This document shows positions 52,618 through 60,798 of a stretch of DNA of 64,000 nucleotides, one piece after another. A model generated the notes under the pieces. That model did not search any database and was not told where the DNA came from. It worked only from the letters and a program-made list of their open reading frames with translations. How positions within the stretch are numbered: the first letter of the stretch is position 1; each line of letters starts with the position of its first letter. Source of the DNA: Pseudomonas sp. IPO3778 (GTDB lineage Bacteria; Pseudomonadota; Gammaproteobacteria; Pseudomonadales; Pseudomonadaceae); NCBI RefSeq assembly GCF_013386825.1, contig NZ_JACARC010000034.1:100032-164031 (forward strand), in the 5' to 3' direction. The position numbers and the translations under genes are program-made.

Positions 52618-54035
52618 GAACGCTCCCGCTCGGCAAACAGTGCCTGTACAAAGGGTTCGGCTTCAAAAGTGCGCAGGTCGTCGATGCCTTCACCGACGCC
52701 GATGTAACGAATCGGCAACCCGAACTGCTTGGCCAGGGCGAAGATCACACCGCCCTTGGCCGTGCCGTCGAGCTTAGTCAATGCCAGGCCGGTCAGCTGG
52801 ACCGTCTGGTGGAATTGTTTGGCCTGGCTGATGGCGTTCTGGCCGGTACCGGCGTCCAGCACCAGCAGCACCTCGTGAGGCGCATCGGCGTCGAGCTTGC
52901 CGATCACGCGGCGGACCTTCTTCAGCTCTTCCATCAGGTTGTCTTTGGTGTGCAGGCGACCGGCGGTATCGGCGATCAGCACGTCGATGTTGCGCGCCTT
53001 GGCGGCCTGTACCGCATCAAAGATCACCGAGGCCGAATCGGCGCCGGTGTGCTGGGCGATGACCGGGATCTTGTTGCGCTCGCCCCACACCTGCAATTGC
53101 TCCACGGCGGCGGCGCGGAAGGTGTCACCGGCGGCGAGCATGACTTTCTTGCCTTCCAGTTGCAGCTTCTTGGCCAGCTTGCCGATGGTGGTGGTCTTGC
53201 CGGCGCCGTTGACGCCCACCACCAGAATCACGAATGGCTTGTTCTGCGTATTGATCACCAGCGGCGCTTCCACTGGCTTGAGCATGTTCGCCAACTCGGC
53301 CTGCAGCGACTTGTAGAGCGCATCGGCGTCGGTCAGCTGCTTGCGCGCGACCTTCTGGGTCAGGCTCTGGATGATCACGGCGGTGGCTTCCACACCCACG
53401 TCGGCGGTCAGCAGGCGGGTTTCGATGTCTTCCAGAAGCTCGTCATCGATGGTCTTCTTGCCGAGGAACAGGCTGGCCATGCCTTCGCCGATGCTGGCGC
53501 TGGTCTTGCTCAGGCCTTGCTTGAGGCGGGCAAAGAAGCCGGTCTTGCTGGTTTCGGCGGGCGCGGCAGGTTCTTCGATGACCGCTGGCGCGGCGACCAC
53601 AACCGGCACAGGCTCGGCGACCACCGGCGCGGGCGCTTCAACCACCGGCGGCGCTGCAACCACAACGGCCACCGGCTCCGCGACGGCCGGAATCGGCGGC
53701 GTCACGTGCTCGGCTTGCTCGTCTTCAACCAGTGCCACGGGCTCTTCGGCCACCGGCAACACCAACCACGGCTCGGGCGCAGGTTCTGGTTCTGGCTCCG
53801 GCTCGGGTTCAGCCTCAACCACCGGCTGCAACACCGGCTCGGCCATCGGCAACACCACCGGGGCCGGCATCTCGGCAACCGGTTCGGCTTCTACTAAGGA
53901 TTCGGGGATCGGTTCTGCTTGAACCTGCGGCTGTTCGACGACGGTTTCCTGCGGCTTTTTGCGCAGCCATCCGAACAGGCCTTTCTTCTCGCCAGCCGCA
54001 GCTGGGGTCTTCTTGTCGTCGTTGGAACCAAACAT
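52614..54035 (-). CDS. ftsY: signal recognition particle receptor FtsY
   Basis: A 473-aa SRP receptor GTPase. Residues 1-160 are an acidic, Glu/Pro/Val-rich A domain with repeated EPVAVV-like units. The NG domain follows: G1 GVNGAGKTTTIGKLA, G3 DTAGRLHTKDNLMEEL, G4 TKLDGTAKGG. It docks ribosomes making membrane proteins. Its 5' leader contains the 54058-54079 hairpin. Confidence 0.96.
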   Translation of the reverse strand: MFGSNDDKKTPAAAGEKKGLFGWLRKKPQETVVEQPQVQAEPIPESLVEAEPVAEMPAPVVLPMAEPVLQPVVEAEPEPEPEPEPAPEPWLVLPVAEEPVALVEDEQAEHVTPPIPAVAEPVAVVVAAPPVVEAPAPVVAEPVPVVVAAPAVIEEPAAPAETSKTGFFARLKQGLSKTSASIGEGMASLFLGKKTIDDELLEDIETRLLTADVGVEATAVIIQSLTQKVARKQLTDADALYKSLQAELANMLKPVEAPLVINTQNKPFVILVVGVNGAGKTTTIGKLAKKLQLEGKKVMLAAGDTFRAAAVEQLQVWGERNKIPVIAQHTGADSASVIFDAVQAAKARNIDVLIADTAGRLHTKDNLMEELKKVRRVIGKLDADAPHEVLLVLDAGTGQNAISQAKQFHQTVQLTGLALTKLDGTAKGGVIFALAKQFGLPIRYIGVGEGIDDLRTFEAEPFVQALFAERERS

Positions 54036-54057
54036 GGAGACGGCTATCTCAAGGTAG

Positions 54058-54079
54058 CGACGCGCCAGGGGGCGCGTCG
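54058..54079. other. 9-bp GC-rich hairpin in the ftsY leader
   Basis: CGACGCGCC-AGGG-GGCGCGTCG, a perfect 9-bp stem with a 4-base loop, 22 bp before the ftsY ATG, in the 232-bp divergent gap to the M16 gene. Not followed by a T tract in either direction; role unknown. Confidence 0.5.
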
Positions 54080-54267
54080 GTAAATAAAATTCGATGCGTA
54101 ACAGACTGTTTTTTAGCCAGCTCGTTCATGCGCAACATTTTGTAAGGCCTAAATAGGGCCTCAACAAGACAGCCGTAGTGGCCGTCCCTAGGTCGGATCA
54201 GTATCCTAGCACCTCCTCGCCCGCCGACGCTAAGACCAAGCGGGCAGCTCAACAGGTTTAAAAACGA

Positions 54268-55623
54268 ATGAATGCTCTAGCCCGCCGCGCCGCAGGCCTG
54301 CTGCTCAGCACAGTTTGTCTGCCCCTTTCAGCTTTGGCTGCCGACCCACAACCCACCCACGAATTCACCCTGGACAACGGCCTCAAGGTCGTCGTGCGCG
54401 AAGACCATCGCGCCCCGGTGGTGGTTTCCCAGGTCTGGTACAAGGTAGGTTCGAGCTACGAAACCCCGGGCCAGACCGGTTTGTCCCACGCCCTGGAACA
54501 CATGATGTTCAAGGGCAGCGCCAAAGTCGGCCCCGGCGAAGCCTCGTTGATCCTGCGGGACCTGGGCGCCGAGGAAAACGCCTTCACCAGTGACGACTAC
54601 ACCGCCTACTACCAAGTGCTGGCCCGCGACCGCCTGGGCGTCGCCTTCGAGCTGGAAGCCGACCGCATGGCCAGTCTGCGCCTGCCGGCCGACGAGTTCA
54701 GCCGCGAGATCGAGGTGATCAAGGAAGAGCGCCGCATGCGCACCGACGACAACCCGATGTCCAAGGCCTACGAGCGCTTCAAGGCCATGGCGTACCCGGC
54801 CAGCGGCTACCACACGCCGACCATCGGCTGGATGGCCGACCTGGACCGCATGAAGGTAGAAGAGCTGCGCCACTGGTACCAATCCTGGTACGTGCCGAAC
54901 AATGCCACGCTGGTGGTGGTGGGCGACGTGACCCCGGATGAAGTCAAAACCCTGGCCCAACGCTACTTCGGCCCGATTCCCAAGCGCGACGTGCCACCGG
55001 CGAAAATCCCGCTGGAACTCGCCGAGCCCGGCGAACGCCTGCTGACCCTGCATGTGCAGACCCAACTGCCCAGCGTGATCCTCGGTTTCAACGTGCCAAG
55101 CCTCGCCACCGCTGAAGACAAGCGCTCGGTCAACGCCCTGCGCCTGATCTCGGCCCTGCTGGACGGCGGCTACAGCGCGCGCATCGCAACGCAGCTGGAG
55201 CGCGGTGAAGAGCTGGTGTCCGGCGGCTCGTCGAGCTACGACGCCTATACCCGTGGCGACAGCCTGTTCACCCTGACCGCCACACCGAACCTGCAGAAGA
55301 AAAAGACCGTGGCCCAGGCTGAAGCCGGCCTGTGGCGCCTGCTGGATGAACTGAAGGCCAAGCCACCCAGCGCTGACGAGCTGGAGCGGATTCGCGCCCA
55401 GGTCATCGCCGGCGTGGTTTACCAGCGCGACTCGATCACCAGCCAGGCCACAGCCATCGGCTCCCTGGAGACCGTCGGCCTGTCCTGGAAGCTGATGGAC
55501 ACTGAGCTGGCCGAGCTGCAAAGCGTCACCGCCGAAGACATCCAGAAAGCTGCACGCACCTATTTCACCCGCGAACGTCTCAGCGTCGCCCATGTTTTGC
55601 CTGAGGAGACCGCTCATGAGTGA
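54268..55623 (+). CDS. M16 family zinc metallopeptidase (active subunit)
   Basis: A 451-aa pitrilysin-family protein with signal peptide (LLLSTVCLPLSALAA). Zinc site HALEH (HxxEH) at GLSHALEHMMFKG, third ligand Glu in the helix around EIEVIKEERRMR. Should form a heterodimer with the next gene product in the periplasm. The two genes overlap by 8 bp. Confidence 0.93.
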   Translation: MNALARRAAGLLLSTVCLPLSALAADPQPTHEFTLDNGLKVVVREDHRAPVVVSQVWYKVGSSYETPGQTGLSHALEHMMFKGSAKVGPGEASLILRDLGAEENAFTSDDYTAYYQVLARDRLGVAFELEADRMASLRLPADEFSREIEVIKEERRMRTDDNPMSKAYERFKAMAYPASGYHTPTIGWMADLDRMKVEELRHWYQSWYVPNNATLVVVGDVTPDEVKTLAQRYFGPIPKRDVPPAKIPLELAEPGERLLTLHVQTQLPSVILGFNVPSLATAEDKRSVNALRLISALLDGGYSARIATQLERGEELVSGGSSSYDAYTRGDSLFTLTATPNLQKKKTVAQAEAGLWRLLDELKAKPPSADELERIRAQVIAGVVYQRDSITSQATAIGSLETVGLSWKLMDTELAELQSVTAEDIQKAARTYFTRERLSVAHVLPEETAHE

Positions 55624-57106
55624 ACGTAAAAACAACCGCCTGGTGCTGCCTGGCCTGGTCGTGGTCACTTTGGCTGCGGCGTGCGTGGTGTATTTCCTGC
55701 GTCCCGGCGAGTCCGTTGCCAGCCAGGCGCTGGAGCAGGCCAAGTCGGCCAACACACTGCAGTCCCTGGCGGAGCTGGACGGCAAGGCGCCGACCAACCG
55801 CAAGCTCGACGTGCAAACCTGGACCACCGCCGAAGGCGCCAAGGTGCTGTTCGTCGAAGCCCATGAGTTGCCGATGTTCGACATGCGCATCCTGTTTGCC
55901 GCCGGCAGCAGCCAGGACGGCAACACCCCGGGCCTGGCGCTGTTGACCAACGCCATGCTCAATGAAGGCGTGCCGGGCAAGGATGTCAGCCAGATTGCCG
56001 CCGGTTTCGACGGCCTGGGGGCTGATTTCAACAATGGCGCTTACCGCGACATGGCGCTGGTGTCCCTGCGCAGCCTGAGCGCCAGCGACAAGCGTGATGC
56101 GGCCCTCGCGCTGTTTGACGACGTGATCGGCAAGCCGACCTTCCCGGCCGACTCCCTGGCACGCATCAAGAACCAATTGCTGGCGGGCTTCGAGTACCAG
56201 AAGCAGAACCCCGGCAAACTGGCGAGCATCGAGCTGTTCAAACAGCTCTATGGCGATCACCCTTACGCGCACCCAAGCGAAGGCAACGCCCAGAGCGTGC
56301 CGAAGGTCACCCTCGCGCAGTTGAAGGACTTCCACGCCAAGGCCTATGCCGCCGGCAACGCCGTGATTTCTGTCGTCGGCGACCTGACCCGCGCCGAAGC
56401 CGAAGCCATGACCGCCAAGGTTTCCGCGTCCCTGCCTAAAGGCCCGGCGCTGGCGAAGATCGCCCAACCGGTGGAGCCGAAGGCTGGCACTACGCATATT
56501 GAGTTCCCGTCCAAGCAGACAACCCTGCTGCTGGCGCAACTGGGCATCGACCGTGCCGACCCGGACTACGCCGCGCTGTCTCTGGGCAACCAGATCCTCG
56601 GCGGCGGTGGCTTCGGTACCCGCTTGATGAGCGAAGTGCGCGAGAAACGCGGCCTGGCCTACGGCGTATACTCCGGCTTCTCGCCGATGCAGGTACGCGG
56701 CCCGTTCATGATCAACCTGCAAACCCGTGCCGAAATGAGCGCCGGTACGCTGCGACTGGTGCAGGACGTGCTCGCCGACTACCTGAAGACCGGCCCGACA
56801 CAAAAAGAACTCGACGACGCCAAGCGCGAACTGGCTGGCAGCTTCCCGCTGTCCACCGCGAGCAATGCCGATATCGTCGGGCAGCTGGGCGCCATGGGTT
56901 TCTACAACCTGCCGCTGAGCTACCTGGAAGATTTCATGAAACAATCCCAGGCGCTGACCGTTGATCAGGTCAAAGCTGCTTTGAACAAACATTTGAGTGC
57001 CGACAAAATGGTCATCGTGACCGCCGGCCCGACGATTGCGCAAAAGCCACTACCGCCCCCCACAGATAAACCCGCCGAGCAACCGCTCGGGGTTCCGGAG
57101 CATTAA
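55616..57106 (+). CDS. M16 family peptidase-like protein (inactive subunit)
   Basis: A 496-aa partner of the preceding peptidase with an N-terminal membrane anchor (LVLPGLVVVTLAAACVVYFL). The zinc motif is lost: the corresponding segment is LALLTNAMLNEG. The R/Y pair near the C-terminal M16 domain (EKRGLAYGVYSGFSP) that helps bind substrate is kept. This active/inactive pairing is known in the family. Confidence 0.92.
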   Translation: MSERKNNRLVLPGLVVVTLAAACVVYFLRPGESVASQALEQAKSANTLQSLAELDGKAPTNRKLDVQTWTTAEGAKVLFVEAHELPMFDMRILFAAGSSQDGNTPGLALLTNAMLNEGVPGKDVSQIAAGFDGLGADFNNGAYRDMALVSLRSLSASDKRDAALALFDDVIGKPTFPADSLARIKNQLLAGFEYQKQNPGKLASIELFKQLYGDHPYAHPSEGNAQSVPKVTLAQLKDFHAKAYAAGNAVISVVGDLTRAEAEAMTAKVSASLPKGPALAKIAQPVEPKAGTTHIEFPSKQTTLLLAQLGIDRADPDYAALSLGNQILGGGGFGTRLMSEVREKRGLAYGVYSGFSPMQVRGPFMINLQTRAEMSAGTLRLVQDVLADYLKTGPTQKELDDAKRELAGSFPLSTASNADIVGQLGAMGFYNLPLSYLEDFMKQSQALTVDQVKAALNKHLSADKMVIVTAGPTIAQKPLPPPTDKPAEQPLGVPEH

Positions 57107-57723
57107 TGGCCCGTCCATCCCGTCCCAAAAAACCTGTCCACAACGTTCACAACGGTGTGGGCCAACTGCGCATCATCGGCGGAGAGTGGGGCAGCCGTAA
57201 GCTGAGCTTCCCCGACGTCGTGGGCCTGCGCCCGACGCCAGACCGGGTGCGTGAAACCCTGTTCAACTGGCTCGCGCCGTACATCGCCGGGGCCAAGGTG
57301 CTGGACCCGTTCGCGGGCAGCGGCGCGCTGTTCCTGGAGTCCCTGTCCCGGGGCGCCGCGCTGGGCCAGGCACTGGATGCCAGCAACGTGGCGGTTGCCA
57401 GCCTCAAGGAACACCTGGGCACCCTGCGGTGCACCACCGGGCAAGTACAGACTGCTGACGCGCTGCGCTACCTGGAAACCCAGGAAGCGCGGGAGTTTGA
57501 CGTGGTGTTCCTTGATCCGCCGTTTAACCAGAACCTGCTGCCGACTGTGTGTGCACTGCTGGAAGAGCGTCAGTGGCTGGCGCCGGACGCCTGGATCTAC
57601 ACTGAAAGCGAAACCGCACCGTCCACGCTCGGCCTGCCGGGCACCTGGCGCCTGCACCGGGAGCAGAAATCCGGGCGGGTGTATTACGCGTTGTGGCAAC
57701 GTACGACGTCGGGCGCCGCATAA
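57106..57723 (+). CDS. rsmD: 16S rRNA (guanine(966)-N(2))-methyltransferase
   Basis: A 205-aa SAM methyltransferase. RIIGGEWGSRKLSFP and GLRPTPDRVRETLFNWL are RsmD signatures; VLDPFAGSGALFLESLSRGA is motif I; VVFLDPPF is the catalytic NPPF-type motif. ATG shares its A with the previous TAA. Confidence 0.95.
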   Translation: MARPSRPKKPVHNVHNGVGQLRIIGGEWGSRKLSFPDVVGLRPTPDRVRETLFNWLAPYIAGAKVLDPFAGSGALFLESLSRGAALGQALDASNVAVASLKEHLGTLRCTTGQVQTADALRYLETQEAREFDVVFLDPPFNQNLLPTVCALLEERQWLAPDAWIYTESETAPSTLGLPGTWRLHREQKSGRVYYALWQRTTSGAA

Positions 57724-57746
57724 ACACCTGAACTTGCTTAGCCCAA

Positions 57747-57930
57747 TGTGGTGAGGGAGCTTGCTGTGGCGAGGGAGCTTGCTCCCGCTGGGCTGCGCAG
57801 CAGCCCCAAAGCAGGCGATGGTGTTTCCTGAGAGATTGAGGGGTTAGCGTTTAGGGCCGCTTCGCAGCCCAGCGGGAGCAAGCTCCCTCGCCACAGCAAG
57901 CTCCTCACCACAGCAAGCTCCCTCGCCACA
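57747..57930. repeat. compound inverted REP cluster (class TGTGGCGAGGGAGCTTGC)
   Basis: Left: TGTGGTGAGGGAGCTTGC then TGTGGCGAGGGAGCTTGC, followed by GCTGGGCTGCGCAGCAGCCCC. Right: the reverse complements, with three stacked copies of GCAAGCTCC(C)TC[G/A]CCACA. A nested, multi-copy element of about 185 bp. Confidence 0.88.
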
Positions 57931-57969
57931 GGTTGCTCACCCGCCCAGCCACACGCCGCGAGAACCATC

Positions 57970-58965
57970 GTGTCAAAAACGCCCGACCGCTTCACCCCCG
58001 CCTTCGGCCTCGGCAATCCGCACCTGCAAACGCTGTGGGGGCCGCTGTGGCGCAAAACCACCCACATCGAACGCCAACGCGAACGCCTGTGGCTGGCCGA
58101 CGGCGACTTTCTCGACCTCGACTGGCATGGGCCCCATGACGCGCAAACGCCGCTGGTGCTGGTACTGCACGGCCTGACCGGCTCGTCCAACTCGCCCTAC
58201 GTGGCCGGCCTGCAAAAAGCCCTGGCGGCTCAAGGCTGGGCCAGCGTGGCCTTGAACTGGCGCGGCTGCTCCGGCGAACCCAACCTGCTTGCCCGCAGCT
58301 ACCATTCCGGCGCCAGTGAAGACCTGGCCGAAACCATCGCTCACTTGCGGGCCAAGCGCCCGCTGGCGCCGCTGTATGCGGTGGGTTACTCACTGGGCGG
58401 CAATGTGCTGCTCAAGCACCTGGGTGAAACCGGCGACGCCTCGGGGCTGCAAGGCGCGGCAGCAGTGTCGGTGCCGTTTCGCCTGGACCAGTGTGCCGAT
58501 CGCATCGGCCTGGGCTTTTCACGGGTTTACCAGAAGCATTTCATGCGCGAAATGCTGGCCTATATCCGGGTCAAACAAAGCCGGTTTGTAAAGGATGGCC
58601 GCGAGGCGGGCCTGAAAACCCTGGCCGACCTGGGCTCGCTGGAGAAGATGCGCACGTTCTGGGACTTTGACGGCCGGGTCACCGCGCCGCTGCACGGGTT
58701 CCTCAATGCCGAGGACTATTACCGCCGAGCCTCCAGCCGCTATTACCTGGGGGCCATTCGTACACCGACGCTGATCATCCAGGCGGCGGACGACCCCTTC
58801 GTGTTCGCCCACAGCCTGCCCGAGGCCAGCGAACTGTCGGATTGCACCGCGTTCGAATTGCTGGCCAAGGGCGGGCATGTCGGGTTTGTGGAGGGGTCAC
58901 TGAAGCAGCCGGGTTACTACCTGGAGCGCCGCATTCCCGCCTGGTTGCTGGCACAACACGGATAA
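57970..58965 (+). CDS. YheT-type alpha/beta hydrolase
   Basis: A 331-aa hydrolase of the AB-hydrolase-4/YheT family. FGLGNPHLQTLWGPLWRK begins it; the nucleophile is in AVGYSLGGNVLLKHLGE; Asp in ADDPF and His in KGGHVGFVEG. Start is GTG. Substrate unknown; relatives act on lipids or esters. Confidence 0.9.
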   Translation: MSKTPDRFTPAFGLGNPHLQTLWGPLWRKTTHIERQRERLWLADGDFLDLDWHGPHDAQTPLVLVLHGLTGSSNSPYVAGLQKALAAQGWASVALNWRGCSGEPNLLARSYHSGASEDLAETIAHLRAKRPLAPLYAVGYSLGGNVLLKHLGETGDASGLQGAAAVSVPFRLDQCADRIGLGFSRVYQKHFMREMLAYIRVKQSRFVKDGREAGLKTLADLGSLEKMRTFWDFDGRVTAPLHGFLNAEDYYRRASSRYYLGAIRTPTLIIQAADDPFVFAHSLPEASELSDCTAFELLAKGGHVGFVEGSLKQPGYYLERRIPAWLLAQHG

Positions 58966-58968
58966 AAA

Positions 58969-59057
58969 TGTGGGAGCGGGCTTGCTCGCGAAGGCGGTGT
59001 GTCAGCCAATCTATCTGCGACTGACACACCGCCTTCGCGAGCAAGCCCGCTCCCACA
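58969..59057. repeat. REPIN (class TGTGGGAGCGGGCTTGCTCGCGAA)
   Basis: Inverted arms with the core GGCGGTGTGTCAGCC, between convergent hydrolase and sseA. Same class as 3781-3871. Confidence 0.92.
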
Positions 59058-59085
59058 CTGTGGATCAGACCGGGCCAGGTAGACC

Positions 59086-59940
59086 TCAGTCGCCGGTTGC
59101 CACTTCCCGCTTTGGATCAGTGATCCACTCGCTCCACGACCCCGCGTACAACTTGCCCAACGGGTAACCCGCCAGGCACAGCGCAAACAGGTTGTGGCAG
59201 GCGGTCACGCCCGAGCCGCAGTACGCCACCAGTTCATCCGGCGAGCGGTCTTGCAGCTTGGCGGCGAAGCGTTGCTTAAGCTGGTCCGCCGGCAGGAAAC
59301 GACCGTCGCTGCCCAGGTTTTCATTGAACGCCGCACATTGCGCCCCCGGGATATGCCCGGCCACCGGGTCAATCGGCTCCACGTCCCCGCGAAAACGCGG
59401 CTGGGCGCGGGCGTCAATCAGGGTCAGGCCGGGCTGGCCGAGGCGTTTTTGCAGGTGCTCGGCGTCCAGTTGCAGGTGGTTGTCCGGAGTACCGCTGAAG
59501 GTACCGGGCTCGATCACCGGGCCATCCAGGCTCAGGGGAAAACCCGCCGCGTGCCAGGCTTTCAGCCCGCCATCGAGGATGAAAACCCCGTCGCGCTTGC
59601 CCAGCCACGCCAGCAACCACCATGCGCGGGCGGCGTAGGCACCGGGGCCGTCGTCATACAGAACGATATCGCTGTCGGCGTTCACGCCCCAGGCCCGCAG
59701 CTGCTGGATAAACGCATCTGCCGCCGGCAGTGGATGACGACCGGTCACCCCCTTGGTCACCGGCCCGCTGAGGTGGCGTTCCAGATCAGCGTACTGCGCC
59801 CCTTCGATATGCCCTTCGGCGTAGCTGCACAGCCCGTAGTCCGGGTCTTCCAGGGCAAATCGGCAATCAAGGATCACCAGCCCGCCGGCCTTCTGGCGCT
59901 CGGCCAGTTGCTGGGGGCTGATCAGTTGGGCAAGCGGCAT
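59086..59940 (-). CDS. sseA: 3-mercaptopyruvate sulfurtransferase
   Basis: A 284-aa protein of two rhodanese domains. The C-terminal one has the active Cys in AYCGSGVTACH, the CG[S/G]GVT loop of mercaptopyruvate enzymes; the N-terminal one is non-catalytic (LVILDCRFALEDPDYG). Acts in the cytoplasm, transferring sulfur to thiols or cyanide. Confidence 0.92.
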   Translation of the reverse strand: MPLAQLISPQQLAERQKAGGLVILDCRFALEDPDYGLCSYAEGHIEGAQYADLERHLSGPVTKGVTGRHPLPAADAFIQQLRAWGVNADSDIVLYDDGPGAYAARAWWLLAWLGKRDGVFILDGGLKAWHAAGFPLSLDGPVIEPGTFSGTPDNHLQLDAEHLQKRLGQPGLTLIDARAQPRFRGDVEPIDPVAGHIPGAQCAAFNENLGSDGRFLPADQLKQRFAAKLQDRSPDELVAYCGSGVTACHNLFALCLAGYPLGKLYAGSWSEWITDPKREVATGD

Positions 59941-59979
59941 GACTGACTCCTGTGGCGACGTTAGCGTTCGGGAAACATC

Positions 59980-60651
59980 CTACTTCACTTCTTCCAGCGC
60001 CTGATTCAACGGCACGTAAAACTCTTTGAACAGTGCATCCACCGCGTCCTTGGCCTGGGGGGTGATAAACCCGGCTTCCAGCACCAGCACCTGGTACACA
60101 CCGCGCTTGATCGCCTCGGCGCTCAGGTGGGTGGACTTTTCATTGGTGGTGCACAGGAACCGCACCCACGAGGTGAGGATGATCCAGGCGTTCAGGGTCA
60201 GGGCCTCGGTTTGCACCGGGTCCATGTTCAGGATGCCGGCATCGACAAACCCCTGGTAAATGGCCGCGCCCTGAATCAGGCAGCGCTGGGAAAACCGCCG
60301 GTAGCCGGTGGCCAGTTCCGGGTCGCTTTCCAGCAGGTGTTCAAGGTCTCGGTGCAGAAAGCGGTAGCGCCACATGCCGGCGAGCACCGCCTGCAGGTAG
60401 AAGCGCTTGTCTTCGACGGTGACCGAGCGGCCCTGGGGCGGGCGCAGGAAGCTGTCCACCAACGCTTCGTACTCACGAAACAGCACGGCGATAATCGCCT
60501 GCTTGTTGGGGAAGTGGTAGTACAGGTTGCCCGGGGAAATTTCCATGTGGGCAGCGATATGGTTGGTGCTGACACTGCGCTCGCCCTGCTGGTTAAACAG
60601 CTCCAGGCTGGTTTGCACAATGCGCTCGCTGGTCTTTACTCGTGGTGCCAT
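59980..60651 (-). CDS. laoR: TetR-family regulator (LaoR-like)
   Basis: A 223-aa TetR/AcrR regulator. HTH at residues 12-58 (IVQTSLELFNQQGERSVSTNHIAAHMEISPGNLYYHFPNKQAI). It is divergent from the aldehyde dehydrogenase, in the same gene order as laoR-laoCBA of P. aeruginosa (PA0367-PA0364), a system for long-chain alcohol oxidation. Name by synteny and family; inducer probably a fatty alcohol or aldehyde. Confidence 0.82.
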   Translation of the reverse strand: MAPRVKTSERIVQTSLELFNQQGERSVSTNHIAAHMEISPGNLYYHFPNKQAIIAVLFREYEALVDSFLRPPQGRSVTVEDKRFYLQAVLAGMWRYRFLHRDLEHLLESDPELATGYRRFSQRCLIQGAAIYQGFVDAGILNMDPVQTEALTLNAWIILTSWVRFLCTTNEKSTHLSAEAIKRGVYQVLVLEAGFITPQAKDAVDALFKEFYVPLNQALEEVK

Positions 60652-60742
60652 GGGAAATCAACTTCTAGACCCGTGATGGCGGCATCTTACGGACTATCCT
60701 TGTCCGGATAAATCGGTACGTTCGTGCAATGTTATTTGACAA

Positions 60743-60762
60743 TTTAGAGCAATGACTCTAAA
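60743..60762. promoter_or_regulatory. candidate LaoR operator
   Basis: TTTAGAG-N6-CTCTAAA is a perfect 7-bp inverted repeat in the 147-bp gap between the TetR gene and the aldehyde dehydrogenase, 36 bp before the latter. Typical size for a TetR-family dimer. Inference. Confidence 0.55.
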
Positions 60763-60798
60763 AACTGAAGCATTCCAATAACAATCGGGAACTTCGCC

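Noticed and set aside
49764-59057. Possible CRISPR-like array from recurring palindromes
   Set aside because: The repeats are dispersed, inverted and intergenic, with no regular spacers and no cas genes; they are REP/REPIN elements.
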